From Gemmatimonadaceae bacterium (GTDB taxonomy: Bacteria; Gemmatimonadota; Gemmatimonadetes; Gemmatimonadales; Gemmatimonadaceae), in NCBI GenBank assembly GCA_016720905.1, contig JADKJT010000003.1, positions 186,001 through 250,000 of the forward strand: a stretch of DNA of 64,000 nucleotides, in the 5' to 3' direction. The position numbers and the translations under genes are program-made. The notes beneath the pieces were generated by a model that was not told where the DNA came from, made no database searches, and saw only the letters and a program-made list of their open reading frames with translations. This document shows positions 42,089-52,488 of this stretch, piece by piece. Each line of letters begins with the position of its first letter. The first letter of the stretch is position 1.

Positions 42089-45000
42089 GTGCGTGATGGG
42101 GCAGAGGGGGAGTTCCATGTAACGCGCGCTCAGGACCCCGTGTCCGCGAGTTCCGCAGTGCCCCTGCGTTCGCTGGGGCGGCCGCTGCTCGTACCCCACG
42201 ATCGGAGATCGGTGCGCCGTTCGCAGTGCCAGAGGCCCGGTGGCCGATATGAAGCGACTCGGCGCCTCGCTCGCAAGCTCGGCGTGCTGGTTGGCGGTTT
42301 CTGCCTGACGCTGGGGGCCGGGCGTCGGATTCAGGCCCAGGCCGGGCCGGAAGGCTCCACCCCTGGACTGGCCATTGCCGGCCTCCGCCTGCGTTCGGTC
42401 GGCGATACCCTGGTGCTCAAGACGCTGCCCCGATTCGGCGTGCTGCGCGACGGGCTGGTGTACCGACCCGACCCGGCGCAGGTGGCCGACAAGCTGGTGG
42501 CGGCGGCCAGACGTCGCAGCGAACTTCTGGCGGTCACGCGCTGGATGTCGGTGGTGCAGACCCCGCTGCTGGCCCGTCCCGATTCGATACGGGTTGCCGT
42601 GAGGCCCCCCAACGATAGTGGCCCGACACCCGGTGCCCTGGTGCCCTTGGTGCCACAGGGCGGCGCCGACGCCCGCAATCGCATTGGCGGGGCCGATTTC
42701 CTCAACAATGTGGCCGACCTCGGCATCAATCTCGATACGCGACTCGAGTCCAAGCTGGTACGCACCCGCAACCTGCGCTGCACCGCCGCGCAGCTGACGA
42801 TCCTTGGCAACAACTGCACGGGCTCGTTCCAGCCTTCGTTCGACTATCAGTTCAACCTGCGCACCGGCGGTGTGATCGCCAATCGGGTGCATCTGAATGT
42901 CGACTACGACTCGCAGCGCGAATTCGACGCCTCCAACAACATCTCGGTCTACTATGAAGGCAAGACCGATGAATGGCTGCAACGCCTGGAAGTCGGCAAC
43001 GTCAGCTTTCAGGCGCCGCCGTCCCGATTTCTGACGTCGGGGATTCCGGCGGGCAACTATGGCGTCCAGGCGCGCGGGCAATTCGGGCCGATGCGCTTCA
43101 CGTCCATTGGCGCGCAGCAGAAGGGCAATGTGTCGAAGGACAATGTGTTCACCGTGGGGGAACGCACCCAGCAGGAAGTCGATCGCCCCATCGAGGACAT
43201 CCAGATCGAAACTCGGCGGTTCTTCTTCACCATCGATCCCCGGCAGTTGCCGGGGTATCCCAACGTGGACTTGCTGAACCGCCAGCAGATGCAGCAATTG
43301 GCGGCCGCCTTGCCGGACTCGATCCGCCCGGCGCGCGTGTACGTGTATCGGCAACTCATTGGCGCCTCCAATCAGAATCCCCGGGGGCCGCAGTTCTCGG
43401 TGCGCGGCGCGCGCAATCCGGCGCGGCAAACGTATGAGGTGCTGCGGGAAAACGTCGACTACTATCTCGATCCGTCGGGGTTGTGGATTGCGCTGGTGCG
43501 ACCGCTGCAGGTGAATGGCGAACGACTGGCCGTGGCCTATGAAGTGAGCAACGGCGGCGTGCCGGGGCGCAATGTGAGCACCGGGGGCACGCCGGACATC
43601 GAGTTCACCGACGCGCCGCAGTTTGCCAACCTGCTGTGGGAGCCGGAACTGCAGCCCACGCTTTCGGAGTACTTCTTCCGCGAGATCAAGTCGGTCTATC
43701 GATTGGGCGGCGAAGATCTGCAGCGGGAGTCGGTGGCGCTCAAGCTGGTCACGGGGTTGTCGGGAGATCAGGAGAAGCCGTTCGATTCGTCGCGCGGCGA
43801 AACGTATCTGCAGATGTTCGGCCTGTCGCAGGCCACCAACCCCACGGCGTTCGACGTGGAGAATCGCGTGTGGCCGCGCCCCAGTGATCCCAATTACTCG
43901 GCGGCCAGCGGCGGGCGCGACAAGCTGATTCGCGACTACTTCGTGTTCTTCCCGTCGGTGCAGCCATTTGCCCGCGCCGGGCTGGCGCAACCGGCCGCCA
44001 ATCCGGCCAACGACACGCTGTACCGTTATCCCAACGAGTATCTGTATTCGGCCCAGCGTCCGCAGGCCATTTACCGCATGGTCGTGCGCTATCTCTCGGA
44101 AGGTGGCGCGTCGCAGTACAGTGTGCGGTTGAACAGCCTGCAAGTGCGGCCCAACTCCGAGCGCGTGTCGGTGGATGGCCGCGTACTGGAACGCGACGTC
44201 GACTACAAGATCGAGTACGAGTTGGGCACCATTGCCTTTACGCGCGGCGACACGCTGTTTCCGCGTCCGCGACAGGTGACCGTGCGCTACGAGGAGAATC
44301 CGCTGTTCGCGTCGGCGCCCATCACCATTCTGGGATTCGCGTCGCAGTTTCCGCTGGAGAACGGGCAACTGTCGTTCACGGCCATCTCGCAGCAGCAGCG
44401 CTCGGGCTACAATCGGCCACCACTGGGTTTCGAGCCCACCGGATCGTTCGTGGCGGGCGTCACCGGCAACATGGCATGGGACGCCACTCTGCTCAACCGT
44501 CTGGTGCGCAAGCTGCCATTCGGGTCGGGGACGACACGGTCGCGGCTGGCGGTGCAGGGAGAGTTCGCCATGAGCAAGCCGCAGCCGAATTCCGCCGGCC
44601 AGGCGTACCTGGAATCGTTCGAGGGCGACGCCGGCATTGGCATCTCGTTGTCCGAGGCCGCGTGGTACTACAGCTCCCGCCCGGCGCTGGGCAGCGTGCT
44701 GCCGGGGCTCATTGGCGCCTCCACGCTCAATCTCAATCGGGCCGGCACCATCGCCTATCAGAACAACGGCGTGGACGGCGTCGGCAACTATGTGCAGTAC
44801 AGCATCAACCAGATTGACCCGGCCGTGCGCGATACGGGCGGTGGTTTTCAGTCGGCCGAACAGTTGCTGTGGATGACGCTGTATCCATTGCACACGGGAG
44901 GCATTTTCGATTTCGAGCCGGGCACCAGCAAACGACGTTTCGCGTGGACCGTTGGCGACAACTCCCTGTTGGGCACGACGCCCACCGGTCGACGCTGGCG

Positions 45001-48000
45001 CTCGATCCGGACGGTGCTCAATCCCAGCGGCGCTGATCTGTCGCGCATCGAGAACATCGAGTTCTTCGTGCTGGTGCAGTCCGAACAGAGCAAGCTGCGA
45101 CGCAATCCCACCCTGGTGTTCGACTTCGGTGAGATCAGCGAGAATAGCGTGGCATTCGCGCCAGAGACGCTGACCATCAAGCCACCGTTACGCAACGGGC
45201 TGCCTGTCGATTCCACCTATCGCGGGAAACGCCTGGTGGGCTACGATCGGTTCGACTCCGAACGCGATCCGTTCTCGCGCGCGTTCAACGCCGTGGAAAA
45301 CGACAAGGGGCTGGCGGGAGACGTGGCCGATACCCTGGTCATTGTCGATCGGACCGGTGCGAGTCCGATCACCACGACGGCCAACAAGATTGCGCTCTGC
45401 ACACAGGCGGTGTCGGTGGTGCAGGTGCTGGGCGACAGCCGCGCCGTTTGCTCGGCCCGCAACAACCGGCTGGATGAAGAGGATATCGATCTGGACGGAC
45501 AGCTCAATCTGCCGTCGTCCAGCATCGACAACGAACAGTTCCGGCGATTCGCCGTTGACTTGAGCGACAGGCGCAATTGGACGCGCACGGGCAAGTGTTT
45601 CGCGCAGTCAGACTCGTCATCCGGCACCATTGTCGCCGACAGCGTGTGCTGGGTCCAGGTGCGTCTCAACTGGCGCGCGCCGCTGGAAGAGCTCAACAAT
45701 CCCAATGAGCGCCGCATGCGCGCGATGCGCCTGACGATGGTGTCCAGCGCCCAATCGCTGGACGATGATTTCGCGCGCGTGGCGCTGGCCAGGTTCAAGC
45801 TCGTGGGCGCGCCGTGGCTCAAGCGGGCCGATCGCCCCATCAGCGGCGCGGCCGGCGACTCCAGCGCGCTCACCAATGGCTACGTGATTGCCAGTGTGGT
45901 GGGCACGCTCGATTCCTCGGCTGTATTGCCGTACACACCGCCGCCGGGTGTCATCGAAGCGCCGGAGAACCGGTTGTCCGGCTACGAAAACACCCGCGTA
46001 CAGATCAACGAGCGGGCATTGCGGTTGCAGACGGGCATACCGGGACAGCAGTTCCGCACGTTCGATCGCGCCGAGGCGTTCTTTCGGTTTCCTGAGGGCA
46101 CCAAGTCCTTCATGGGGTACAAGACGCTGCGCCTGTGGATGCGCGGTCGCGGTAATGGATGGGGCCCGTCGGGTGAGCTGAATGGTTACGTGAAGATCGG
46201 GCGGGACGAGCACAACTTCTATATGTACCGCACACCGGTGAACGTCGGCCCGGCGCAGAGTGCGTGGGACCCGGAGGTGCGCGTCGATCTGACCCGCTTT
46301 CAGTTCCTGCGCGCTCAACTGGAAAACAACTTCCTGAAAGGCTCGGCCGATTCATTGGCGTGCAGCGGCACCGATCTGGAACTCATCCGACGCTCGGGGT
46401 TGCCACGTGGACTCACCGTGCGACGCTACGCGGTGTGTCAGGACGGATACATCGTGTACAGCGCCGACCCCAGCGTGACACCGCCCAATCTGGCCGGCGT
46501 GCAGGAACTTGCCGTGGGTATTGTGCGCGTGGACAGTGTACCTCGTGGCGGCGCAGGCATTCTGCCCAATGATACGCTGGAACTGTGGGTGAATGATGTG
46601 CGGCTTGCCGATGTGGTTGACGCCGTGGGTTTTGCAGGCGAAGTGGGCATGTCGATGAACGTGGGCGACCTGGCTGATGTTCGCGTGAACATGAGTCGGC
46701 GCGATCCCAATTTTCGGCAGCTTGGCGAGAATCCCAGCTTTCTCACCACCAGTGGGGTGAGCATCGGCACGACGTTGCATCTGGAGCGCATGCTGCCGGC
46801 CAAGCTCGGGCTGGTGATGCCGTTCAATATCGACTATGCCGGTGCCGGGATCGATCAACTGTTCATCAATCGATCCGACATCCGCGCCAGCGGTATCGAG
46901 GGGCTGCGCAATCCACGGGACAAGCGCATGAACTACTCGGTGGCGCTGCGTCGGGCGGCGCCGCTCACGCGAGGGTGGTATGCGCCGGTACTGAACGGAC
47001 TCGCGCTGTCGGGTGCCTGGTCGGCGGGGCAAACGCAGAGCGCATTCCAAACCGGCAGCCAGTCCAACTACGTCATGGGCGCCACACTGGACCTGAGCGA
47101 TGATCGTCGCGAGGGGCATCTCCCACGCATTGTCGACCGGTTCTTCGGCGTCCTGCCGAAATTCATGCGCGAGAGCAATGCGGTGAAGGGACTGCGAGGT
47201 CAGAGCTACCGCTGGCAACCCACACAATTCCGGCTCACCAGTTCGCTGGCGCGCAACGCCAATTCCACCACCAGTTTCACCAAGGCGGCGACGGCGCTGT
47301 CGGATACGGGGCGGGTGATCACGGGGCTGAATCACGTTTGGGTGAACGCGGCGCGACTGGAATTCCGGCCCACCGTGGGATTGACCGGCAGTGTGGACGC
47401 GCGGCAGGTGCTTGACCTGCGCGACTATCGGAGCCTGGCGTTGGGCGCCGACAGCACCGATCGTCGTCAGGCGGCCGCGGCCGAACGCCTGCGGGTGCTG
47501 GGCGCGTCGGTGGGGCTGGAACAGGAGCGCACACTGACCAGCGGCATCCTGTTTCAGCCGCAGACGTCGTCGTGGGTGCAGCCTCGGTTGGATTTCCGAT
47601 CGACGTTCCGGCTATCCAAAGATCCCAACGCGCGTGCGCTGTTGCGTGAAGGCGATTCCACCGGTGCGTTTCGTTTGCCACAGCGTCTTGGTGCGGTGCA
47701 AAGCCTGACGGCCGGCACGCAACTGCAGTTGGGTCGACTGTTGATGGCGCGCGGCAGCGACAAGTCGCTGGTGCACAAATTCGGGAAGATGTTTGCGCCG
47801 GCGGACCTCACGTGGCAGCGCGATATCACGTCCAACTACGACAACACGGTATACGACCCGGGGCTGGGCTATCAGTTGGGATTGGGTGGGATCGAATCGT
47901 TCCGGGGGCTCACCAACAACCGGTTGGCGTCCACGGCGGGGCGTGTGCAGAGCTTCAGCGCCATTGGTGCGCTCAACCTGCCGCTGTCCATCAACGTGCA

Positions 48001-48715
48001 GTCGCGATTCGAGCGTGGTACCACGGAAACATGGACGCGGCGGGTACTGGACGGATTTCAGGCGCTCATTACCAGCAAACGTCGCACCTATCCGGACGTG
48101 AATGTACGGTGGTCATGGCGACCCACGCACTTCACCAAGGTGATATCCATGGTGTCGATCAACGGCCGTTACGTGGTGAGCGAGCAGGAAACCATGGTGC
48201 CGAACGAAACAGGCGGTCTGGCGGACCGGAGTCGGACGACCTCGCGGAGTCAGCCAATCTTTGGATCGATCACATGGAAGTTTCTTGGCGACCTCACCAC
48301 CAACGGGTCCATGGACCGCACGCATAGCGAGGATGCGCGCCCAGGCTCACTCACGTTGAGCGATACCCGGAAGATGTCGTTCGATCTCGCGCGCAACGTC
48401 CCGCTGCCCAAGAAGTGGAACACGCGCACCGGCAAGATGCGCCTACGCATGTCGTACCAGAGTGAGGAGACGGTGGCGACGGTGGGCGGCGCGACCGATG
48501 CCGCGCTGGCCACGGAGCCCACGTTTTCGGTGCTGACCAACAACGGTCGCCGGGCGTTCAACCTGAATGCCGATACCGATTTGTCGGAGCTGCTCACGTT
48601 CAGTCTGACGGGGTCGCAGATCCTGACATTCGACCGGAACTACAATCGTCGGCTGTCCAACATGGTACTGAGCGTAGTGTTTCGATTGCGGTTCTTTGCG
48701 GGGGAGTTGAAGTAG
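42089..48715 (+). CDS. sprA: SprA-like outer-membrane translocon of the type IX secretion system
   Basis: 2208 residues, the size of SprA/Sov proteins, which form a giant 36-strand beta-barrel through which T9SS cargo crosses the outer membrane. Matching blocks include 'YLESFEGDAGIGISLSEAAW', 'WMTLYPLHTGGIFDFEPG', 'SGADLSRIENIEFFVLV', 'RLDEEDIDLDGQLN' and the aromatic-rich barrel to 'VLSVVFRLRFFAGELK'. A signal peptide ends near 'RIQAQA'. GTG 42089 gives a long basic leader; GTG 42212, after GGAG, would start closer to the signal peptide and may be the true start. No other T9SS gene is in the window. Confidence 0.88.
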   Translation: MRDGAEGEFHVTRAQDPVSASSAVPLRSLGRPLLVPHDRRSVRRSQCQRPGGRYEATRRLARKLGVLVGGFCLTLGAGRRIQAQAGPEGSTPGLAIAGLRLRSVGDTLVLKTLPRFGVLRDGLVYRPDPAQVADKLVAAARRRSELLAVTRWMSVVQTPLLARPDSIRVAVRPPNDSGPTPGALVPLVPQGGADARNRIGGADFLNNVADLGINLDTRLESKLVRTRNLRCTAAQLTILGNNCTGSFQPSFDYQFNLRTGGVIANRVHLNVDYDSQREFDASNNISVYYEGKTDEWLQRLEVGNVSFQAPPSRFLTSGIPAGNYGVQARGQFGPMRFTSIGAQQKGNVSKDNVFTVGERTQQEVDRPIEDIQIETRRFFFTIDPRQLPGYPNVDLLNRQQMQQLAAALPDSIRPARVYVYRQLIGASNQNPRGPQFSVRGARNPARQTYEVLRENVDYYLDPSGLWIALVRPLQVNGERLAVAYEVSNGGVPGRNVSTGGTPDIEFTDAPQFANLLWEPELQPTLSEYFFREIKSVYRLGGEDLQRESVALKLVTGLSGDQEKPFDSSRGETYLQMFGLSQATNPTAFDVENRVWPRPSDPNYSAASGGRDKLIRDYFVFFPSVQPFARAGLAQPAANPANDTLYRYPNEYLYSAQRPQAIYRMVVRYLSEGGASQYSVRLNSLQVRPNSERVSVDGRVLERDVDYKIEYELGTIAFTRGDTLFPRPRQVTVRYEENPLFASAPITILGFASQFPLENGQLSFTAISQQQRSGYNRPPLGFEPTGSFVAGVTGNMAWDATLLNRLVRKLPFGSGTTRSRLAVQGEFAMSKPQPNSAGQAYLESFEGDAGIGISLSEAAWYYSSRPALGSVLPGLIGASTLNLNRAGTIAYQNNGVDGVGNYVQYSINQIDPAVRDTGGGFQSAEQLLWMTLYPLHTGGIFDFEPGTSKRRFAWTVGDNSLLGTTPTGRRWRSIRTVLNPSGADLSRIENIEFFVLVQSEQSKLRRNPTLVFDFGEISENSVAFAPETLTIKPPLRNGLPVDSTYRGKRLVGYDRFDSERDPFSRAFNAVENDKGLAGDVADTLVIVDRTGASPITTTANKIALCTQAVSVVQVLGDSRAVCSARNNRLDEEDIDLDGQLNLPSSSIDNEQFRRFAVDLSDRRNWTRTGKCFAQSDSSSGTIVADSVCWVQVRLNWRAPLEELNNPNERRMRAMRLTMVSSAQSLDDDFARVALARFKLVGAPWLKRADRPISGAAGDSSALTNGYVIASVVGTLDSSAVLPYTPPPGVIEAPENRLSGYENTRVQINERALRLQTGIPGQQFRTFDRAEAFFRFPEGTKSFMGYKTLRLWMRGRGNGWGPSGELNGYVKIGRDEHNFYMYRTPVNVGPAQSAWDPEVRVDLTRFQFLRAQLENNFLKGSADSLACSGTDLELIRRSGLPRGLTVRRYAVCQDGYIVYSADPSVTPPNLAGVQELAVGIVRVDSVPRGGAGILPNDTLELWVNDVRLADVVDAVGFAGEVGMSMNVGDLADVRVNMSRRDPNFRQLGENPSFLTTSGVSIGTTLHLERMLPAKLGLVMPFNIDYAGAGIDQLFINRSDIRASGIEGLRNPRDKRMNYSVALRRAAPLTRGWYAPVLNGLALSGAWSAGQTQSAFQTGSQSNYVMGATLDLSDDRREGHLPRIVDRFFGVLPKFMRESNAVKGLRGQSYRWQPTQFRLTSSLARNANSTTSFTKAATALSDTGRVITGLNHVWVNAARLEFRPTVGLTGSVDARQVLDLRDYRSLALGADSTDRRQAAAAERLRVLGASVGLEQERTLTSGILFQPQTSSWVQPRLDFRSTFRLSKDPNARALLREGDSTGAFRLPQRLGAVQSLTAGTQLQLGRLLMARGSDKSLVHKFGKMFAPADLTWQRDITSNYDNTVYDPGLGYQLGLGGIESFRGLTNNRLASTAGRVQSFSAIGALNLPLSINVQSRFERGTTETWTRRVLDGFQALITSKRRTYPDVNVRWSWRPTHFTKVISMVSINGRYVVSEQETMVPNETGGLADRSRTTSRSQPIFGSITWKFLGDLTTNGSMDRTHSEDARPGSLTLSDTRKMSFDLARNVPLPKKWNTRTGKMRLRMSYQSEETVATVGGATDAALATEPTFSVLTNNGRRAFNLNADTDLSELLTFSLTGSQILTFDRNYNRRLSNMVLSVVFRLRFFAGELK

Positions 48716-48796
48716 CCCCGCACGACTTGCACTACGGCAGACCCGCCCGCAATGAATCGGTGACAGTGGTTGAGCGTCGTCAGGCTATCCTGCGCG

Positions 48797-49312
48797 ATGC
48801 CAACCGTCGCCGAACGCAACGCCTTGCTGTTTCTGGCCACCGTCGCCCTGGTGGGTGGCGGGGTCCGCATGGCGGGCACATCGCGTTTCGCCCGGGAGAT
48901 CGACGGGGCCGAACGCATGGTGGGAGGCGCGCCCAGTGCGTCGGTGGGCGATCGTGCCCTGGCGTCGCAAATTGCGGCCATCGATTCGGCCCGCGCGGCG
49001 AAGGGCACCCGCGCGTCCCGTCCCGGCCGAACGCGGCGCCCGGAGGCGTCCGGGCCAGAGTCCAGTTCCGCCGGTGAGATGCCGAGAATCTCCAACCGGA
49101 CAGTGTCGCCACAGCCGCCGGTGTCGGTGGATGTGAACCGCGCCACGCAGGCGGAACTCGAGCGGCTCCCGCGAGTCGGGCCGGCCCTCGCGGGTCGGAT
49201 CATCAGCTGGCGGGAGCAACACGGCCCGTTCCGGTCGCTGGAAGACCTCCGTCACGTGCGCGGCATCGGACCGGCCACCGCCGCCTTGCTGGCGCCGGCG
49301 GTGACGTTTTGA
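48797..49312 (+). CDS. ComEA-like helix-hairpin-helix protein
   Basis: 171 residues. One N-terminal hydrophobic helix (residues 9-25), a long charged and low-complexity linker, and a C-terminal double helix-hairpin-helix: 'VDVNRATQAELERLPRVGPA' then 'FRSLEDLRHVRGIGPATAAL'. ComEA proteins bind DNA in the periplasm during uptake by type IV pili. The type IV pilus motor genes follow directly, which fits a DNA-uptake role. Confidence 0.85.
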   Translation: MPTVAERNALLFLATVALVGGGVRMAGTSRFAREIDGAERMVGGAPSASVGDRALASQIAAIDSARAAKGTRASRPGRTRRPEASGPESSSAGEMPRISNRTVSPQPPVSVDVNRATQAELERLPRVGPALAGRIISWREQHGPFRSLEDLRHVRGIGPATAALLAPAVTF

Positions 49313-49396
49313 GGCTGGCACCGTCCATTCCAGTGTGAGGCGTACTCCGCGTCTCATGACACCGCGCGCTTCATGCCCTGACGATCCCTTCCCAGT

Positions 49397-51235
49397 ATGG
49401 CTGCTCCCGCTCCCCTTCAAAGCCGGGCCACTGAACGGCTTGGCGACATGCTCGTGCGTGAGGGCCTGCTCACTCGTGAGCAGCTGGCAAAGGCCCTCCA
49501 GGAGCAGGCGCAGAACCCCGGTCAGCGACTCGGCCTGACCGTGGTCAAGTTGGGAATGGTGCCGGAGACCGAGGTGGTGCGCATGCTGGCGCGCCAATAT
49601 CGGATGCCCGCGGTCGACCTGTCGCGTTTTGAAATCGATACCCGGCTGCTCAAGCTGATCCCGGCCGAGTTGGCGTCCAAGCACACCGTGCTGCCGCTCA
49701 AGCGCGATGGTCGCCAGTTGACGGTGGCGATTGCCGATCCCACGGCGATGGGCGTGGTGGACGACCTCAAGTTCATCACGCGCTACGATATTGTCCCGGT
49801 GCTGGCCGGCGAGTTCTCGATGCGCGCGGCCATCGAAAAGCACTACGAAGCAAATGAAATCCAGATGCAGACGCTGCTGCAGGATATCGCGGCGGACGAT
49901 GACGATGTGGAGGTGCTGGAAACGCAGGACGATGTCGTCGATGCGAATGTGCTGGCGGCCCAGGTTGATGAGGCGCCCGTCGTCAAGCTCATCAACGCGA
50001 TCCTGACCAACGCCGTGAACAAGGGCGCATCGGACATTCACTTCGAGTGCTTCGAGCACGAACTGCGGGTGCGGTATCGCATTGACGGCGCGCTCAGCGA
50101 AGTCATGAAGCCGCCCCTCAAGATGCGCGCGGCGCTCATCTCGCGCTTCAAAATCATGGCGCAGCTGAATATCGCCGAACGGCGCGTGCCGCAGGACGGG
50201 CGCATCAAGCTGAAAGTCGGACGCAAGGTCATCGACTTCCGCGTCAGTTCGCTGCCTACGCTGTTCGGCGAAAAGATCGTGCTGCGAATTCTCGACAAGG
50301 GCAACCTGACCCTGGAGCTCGAGAAGTTCGGCATCGAACCGCGCGCCGAACGCGAGCTGATGGAGGCGATCTCCAACCCGTACGGCATGGTGCTGGTGAC
50401 CGGGCCCACCGGATCGGGCAAGACGACCACACTGTATTCCGCCCTGTCCAAGATCAACAACGGCGACGTCAATATCATGACCGCCGAAGATCCGGTGGAA
50501 TACAACCTGTTCGGCATCAATCAGGTGCAGGTGCGCACCGAAATCGGCATGTCGTTCGCGGCCGCGCTGAAGGCGTTCCTGCGTCAGGACCCCAACGTCA
50601 TCATGGTGGGCGAAATCCGGGACCTGGAGACGGGCGGCATCGCCATCAAGGCGGCGCTCACCGGCCACATGGTGATGAGCACGCTGCACACGAATTCCGC
50701 GCCGGAAACCATCACGCGGTTGCTGGACATGGGGCTCGAGCCGTTCAACGTGGCTTCGGCGCTCAACCTGATTCTGGCGCAACGCCTGGTGCGTCGGGTC
50801 TGCTCGAACTGCAAGGTCAAGTACGAGCCGGATGACGCCGAGCTGGCGGGCGCCAAGGTCAAGCGCACCACCACCCTGCGCGAACTCCGCTTCACTGAGC
50901 AAGTGCTGGCCGATGCCAAAGCTGGGGCGACGTCACATGCCGCCCCGTTCCTGGCCAACCTGTCGCTGGATACAACCGTAGGCGAGTTGCCCTACTTCAA
51001 GGGTCATGGGTGTGACACGTGCGGCGGAACGGGACTCAAGGGTCGCCAGGGATTGTACGAAGTCATGTTCCTGACCCCGACCATCAAGAAGCTGGTCATG
51101 CAGAACTGCGACGTGCAGGTCCTGCGAGAAGGGGCCATCAGCGAGGGGATGCTGACCCTCCGCATGGATGGCTGGCTCAAGGTCCTGAAGGGCGTCACGA
51201 CGCTCGATCAGGTCATCCGTGAAACATCAAGTTGA
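49397..51235 (+). CDS. pilB: Type IV pilus extension ATPase PilB (GspE family)
   Basis: 612 residues. An N-terminal MshEN domain ('RLGDMLVREGLLTREQLAKA', 'LLKLIPAELASKHTVLPLK'), then the N2 domain and ATPase with Walker A 'TGPTGSGKTTTLYS' near residue 335, Asp box 'ASDIHFECF', Walker B 'PNVIMVGEIRDLET' and His box 'GHMVMSTLHTNSAPET'. A zinc-binding tetracysteine is formed by 'CSNCKV' and 'CDTCGGTG'. It is a cytoplasmic hexamer that powers pilin assembly. The MshEN region often binds cyclic di-GMP in relatives. Confidence 0.95.
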   Translation: MAAPAPLQSRATERLGDMLVREGLLTREQLAKALQEQAQNPGQRLGLTVVKLGMVPETEVVRMLARQYRMPAVDLSRFEIDTRLLKLIPAELASKHTVLPLKRDGRQLTVAIADPTAMGVVDDLKFITRYDIVPVLAGEFSMRAAIEKHYEANEIQMQTLLQDIAADDDDVEVLETQDDVVDANVLAAQVDEAPVVKLINAILTNAVNKGASDIHFECFEHELRVRYRIDGALSEVMKPPLKMRAALISRFKIMAQLNIAERRVPQDGRIKLKVGRKVIDFRVSSLPTLFGEKIVLRILDKGNLTLELEKFGIEPRAERELMEAISNPYGMVLVTGPTGSGKTTTLYSALSKINNGDVNIMTAEDPVEYNLFGINQVQVRTEIGMSFAAALKAFLRQDPNVIMVGEIRDLETGGIAIKAALTGHMVMSTLHTNSAPETITRLLDMGLEPFNVASALNLILAQRLVRRVCSNCKVKYEPDDAELAGAKVKRTTTLRELRFTEQVLADAKAGATSHAAPFLANLSLDTTVGELPYFKGHGCDTCGGTGLKGRQGLYEVMFLTPTIKKLVMQNCDVQVLREGAISEGMLTLRMDGWLKVLKGVTTLDQVIRETSS

Positions 51236-51329
51236 TCTGGTGTGACGGTGGGTATCCTCGCTCCCTGCCGTTCGTCCTTCACCGGATGAACCGGGGCCAC
51301 CTGCACCCCGCCCCGTTCAACACGCCCCG

Positions 51330-52484
51330 ATGACACCTCCCGTCCAATCTCCCGTCTCGCTCCGCACGCTGCTCGATGAAATGATCGAGCGCGATGCGTC
51401 CGACCTGCACATCTCCGCCGGCGACCGGCCGAAGCTGCGCGTGGACGGCGATATCATCAACGCCACCATCGAGCACGTGCTGACGCCGCGGGACACGCTG
51501 CAGCTGGCGTATTCGGTACTCACGGAAAACCAGAAGAAGCGGTTCGAAATGGAGGACGAGCTGGACTTCTCGTTCGGCATTGCGAACCTGTCCCGTTTCC
51601 GCGGCAACGTGTTCAAGCAGCGCGGCTGTGTGAGCATGGTCATCCGGCAGATTCCGTTCCAGATCAAGACCTTTGCCGACCTGCAACTGGCGCCGGTGAT
51701 TGCCACCTTCGCCGAGCGTCCGCGAGGCCTGGTGCTGGTGACCGGGCCCACCGGATCGGGCAAGAGCACGACGCTGGCGGCGATGATCGACAAGATCAAC
51801 ACCGAGCGGCGCGGGCATATCATCACGGTGGAAGATCCCATCGAGTTCATCCACCGTCACCGCAACTGCATCATCAATCAGCGCGAAGTCGGCGCCGACA
51901 CCAAGAGCTTCGCCTCGGCGCTCAAGTACGCGTTGCGCGAAGACCCCGATGTCATTCTGATTGGCGAAATGCGCGACCTGGAAACCATCCAGGCGGCGCT
52001 GACGATTGCTGAAACGGGTCACCTGGTGTTCGCCACGCTGCACACCAACAGCGCCGCGGAAGCGATCAACCGCATCATCGACGTGTTCCCGGCACACCAA
52101 CAGAGCCAGGTGCGGGCCCAGCTGGCCTTCGTGCTGGAAGGGATCATTACGCAGGTGCTGCTGCCCAAGACGTCGGGGAAGGGTCGGGCCATGGCCGCCG
52201 AAATCCTGGTGGTGACGCCGGCCATTCGCGCGCTCATTCGCGATGACAAGGTGCACCAGATCTACTCCTCGATGCAGTCGGGCAAGAAGTTCGGCATGCA
52301 GACCCTGAATGATGCGTTGTACCAACTGTACGTGACACGCATCGTGACGGCCGATGAATGCGTGCGCTCTTCCAGTGATCCGAATGAGTTCCTGCGGATG
52401 ATTGGCAAGGGGCCGGGGGAAGACGTGAGCGGAGCCGCGCCGGAGCGACGAGGGTCTGAGCGGTTGGTGGGAGGCAGGAAATAG
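51330..52484 (+). CDS. pilT: Type IV pilus retraction ATPase PilT
   Basis: 384 residues. 'ERDASDLHISAGDRPKLRVDG', Walker A 'TGPTGSGKSTTLAAM' near residue 137, the PilT-type 'HIITVEDPIEFIHRH', Walker B 'DPDVILIGEMRDLETI' and 'GHLVFATLHTNSAAEAINR' are all present. The C-terminal AIRNLIRE-like motif reads 'AIRALIRDDK', a mark of retraction motors. It follows pilB after 94 nt. The stop lies 4 nt before GTAC array 3. Confidence 0.95.
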   Translation: MTPPVQSPVSLRTLLDEMIERDASDLHISAGDRPKLRVDGDIINATIEHVLTPRDTLQLAYSVLTENQKKRFEMEDELDFSFGIANLSRFRGNVFKQRGCVSMVIRQIPFQIKTFADLQLAPVIATFAERPRGLVLVTGPTGSGKSTTLAAMIDKINTERRGHIITVEDPIEFIHRHRNCIINQREVGADTKSFASALKYALREDPDVILIGEMRDLETIQAALTIAETGHLVFATLHTNSAAEAINRIIDVFPAHQQSQVRAQLAFVLEGIITQVLLPKTSGKGRAMAAEILVVTPAIRALIRDDKVHQIYSSMQSGKKFGMQTLNDALYQLYVTRIVTADECVRSSSDPNEFLRMIGKGPGEDVSGAAPERRGSERLVGGRK

Positions 52485-52488
52485 GGGG

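Noticed and set aside
40240..42096. Plus-strand open frame of about 600 codons
   Set aside because: It is antisense to lptF and its low-complexity Gly/Cys/Leu runs come from the PPVQQ repeats.
42080..44893. Long open frame on the minus strand (over 900 codons)
   Set aside because: It lies wholly opposite the SprA gene; its translation is His/Arg/Gln-rich with no domain, as expected for the shadow of a GC-rich gene.
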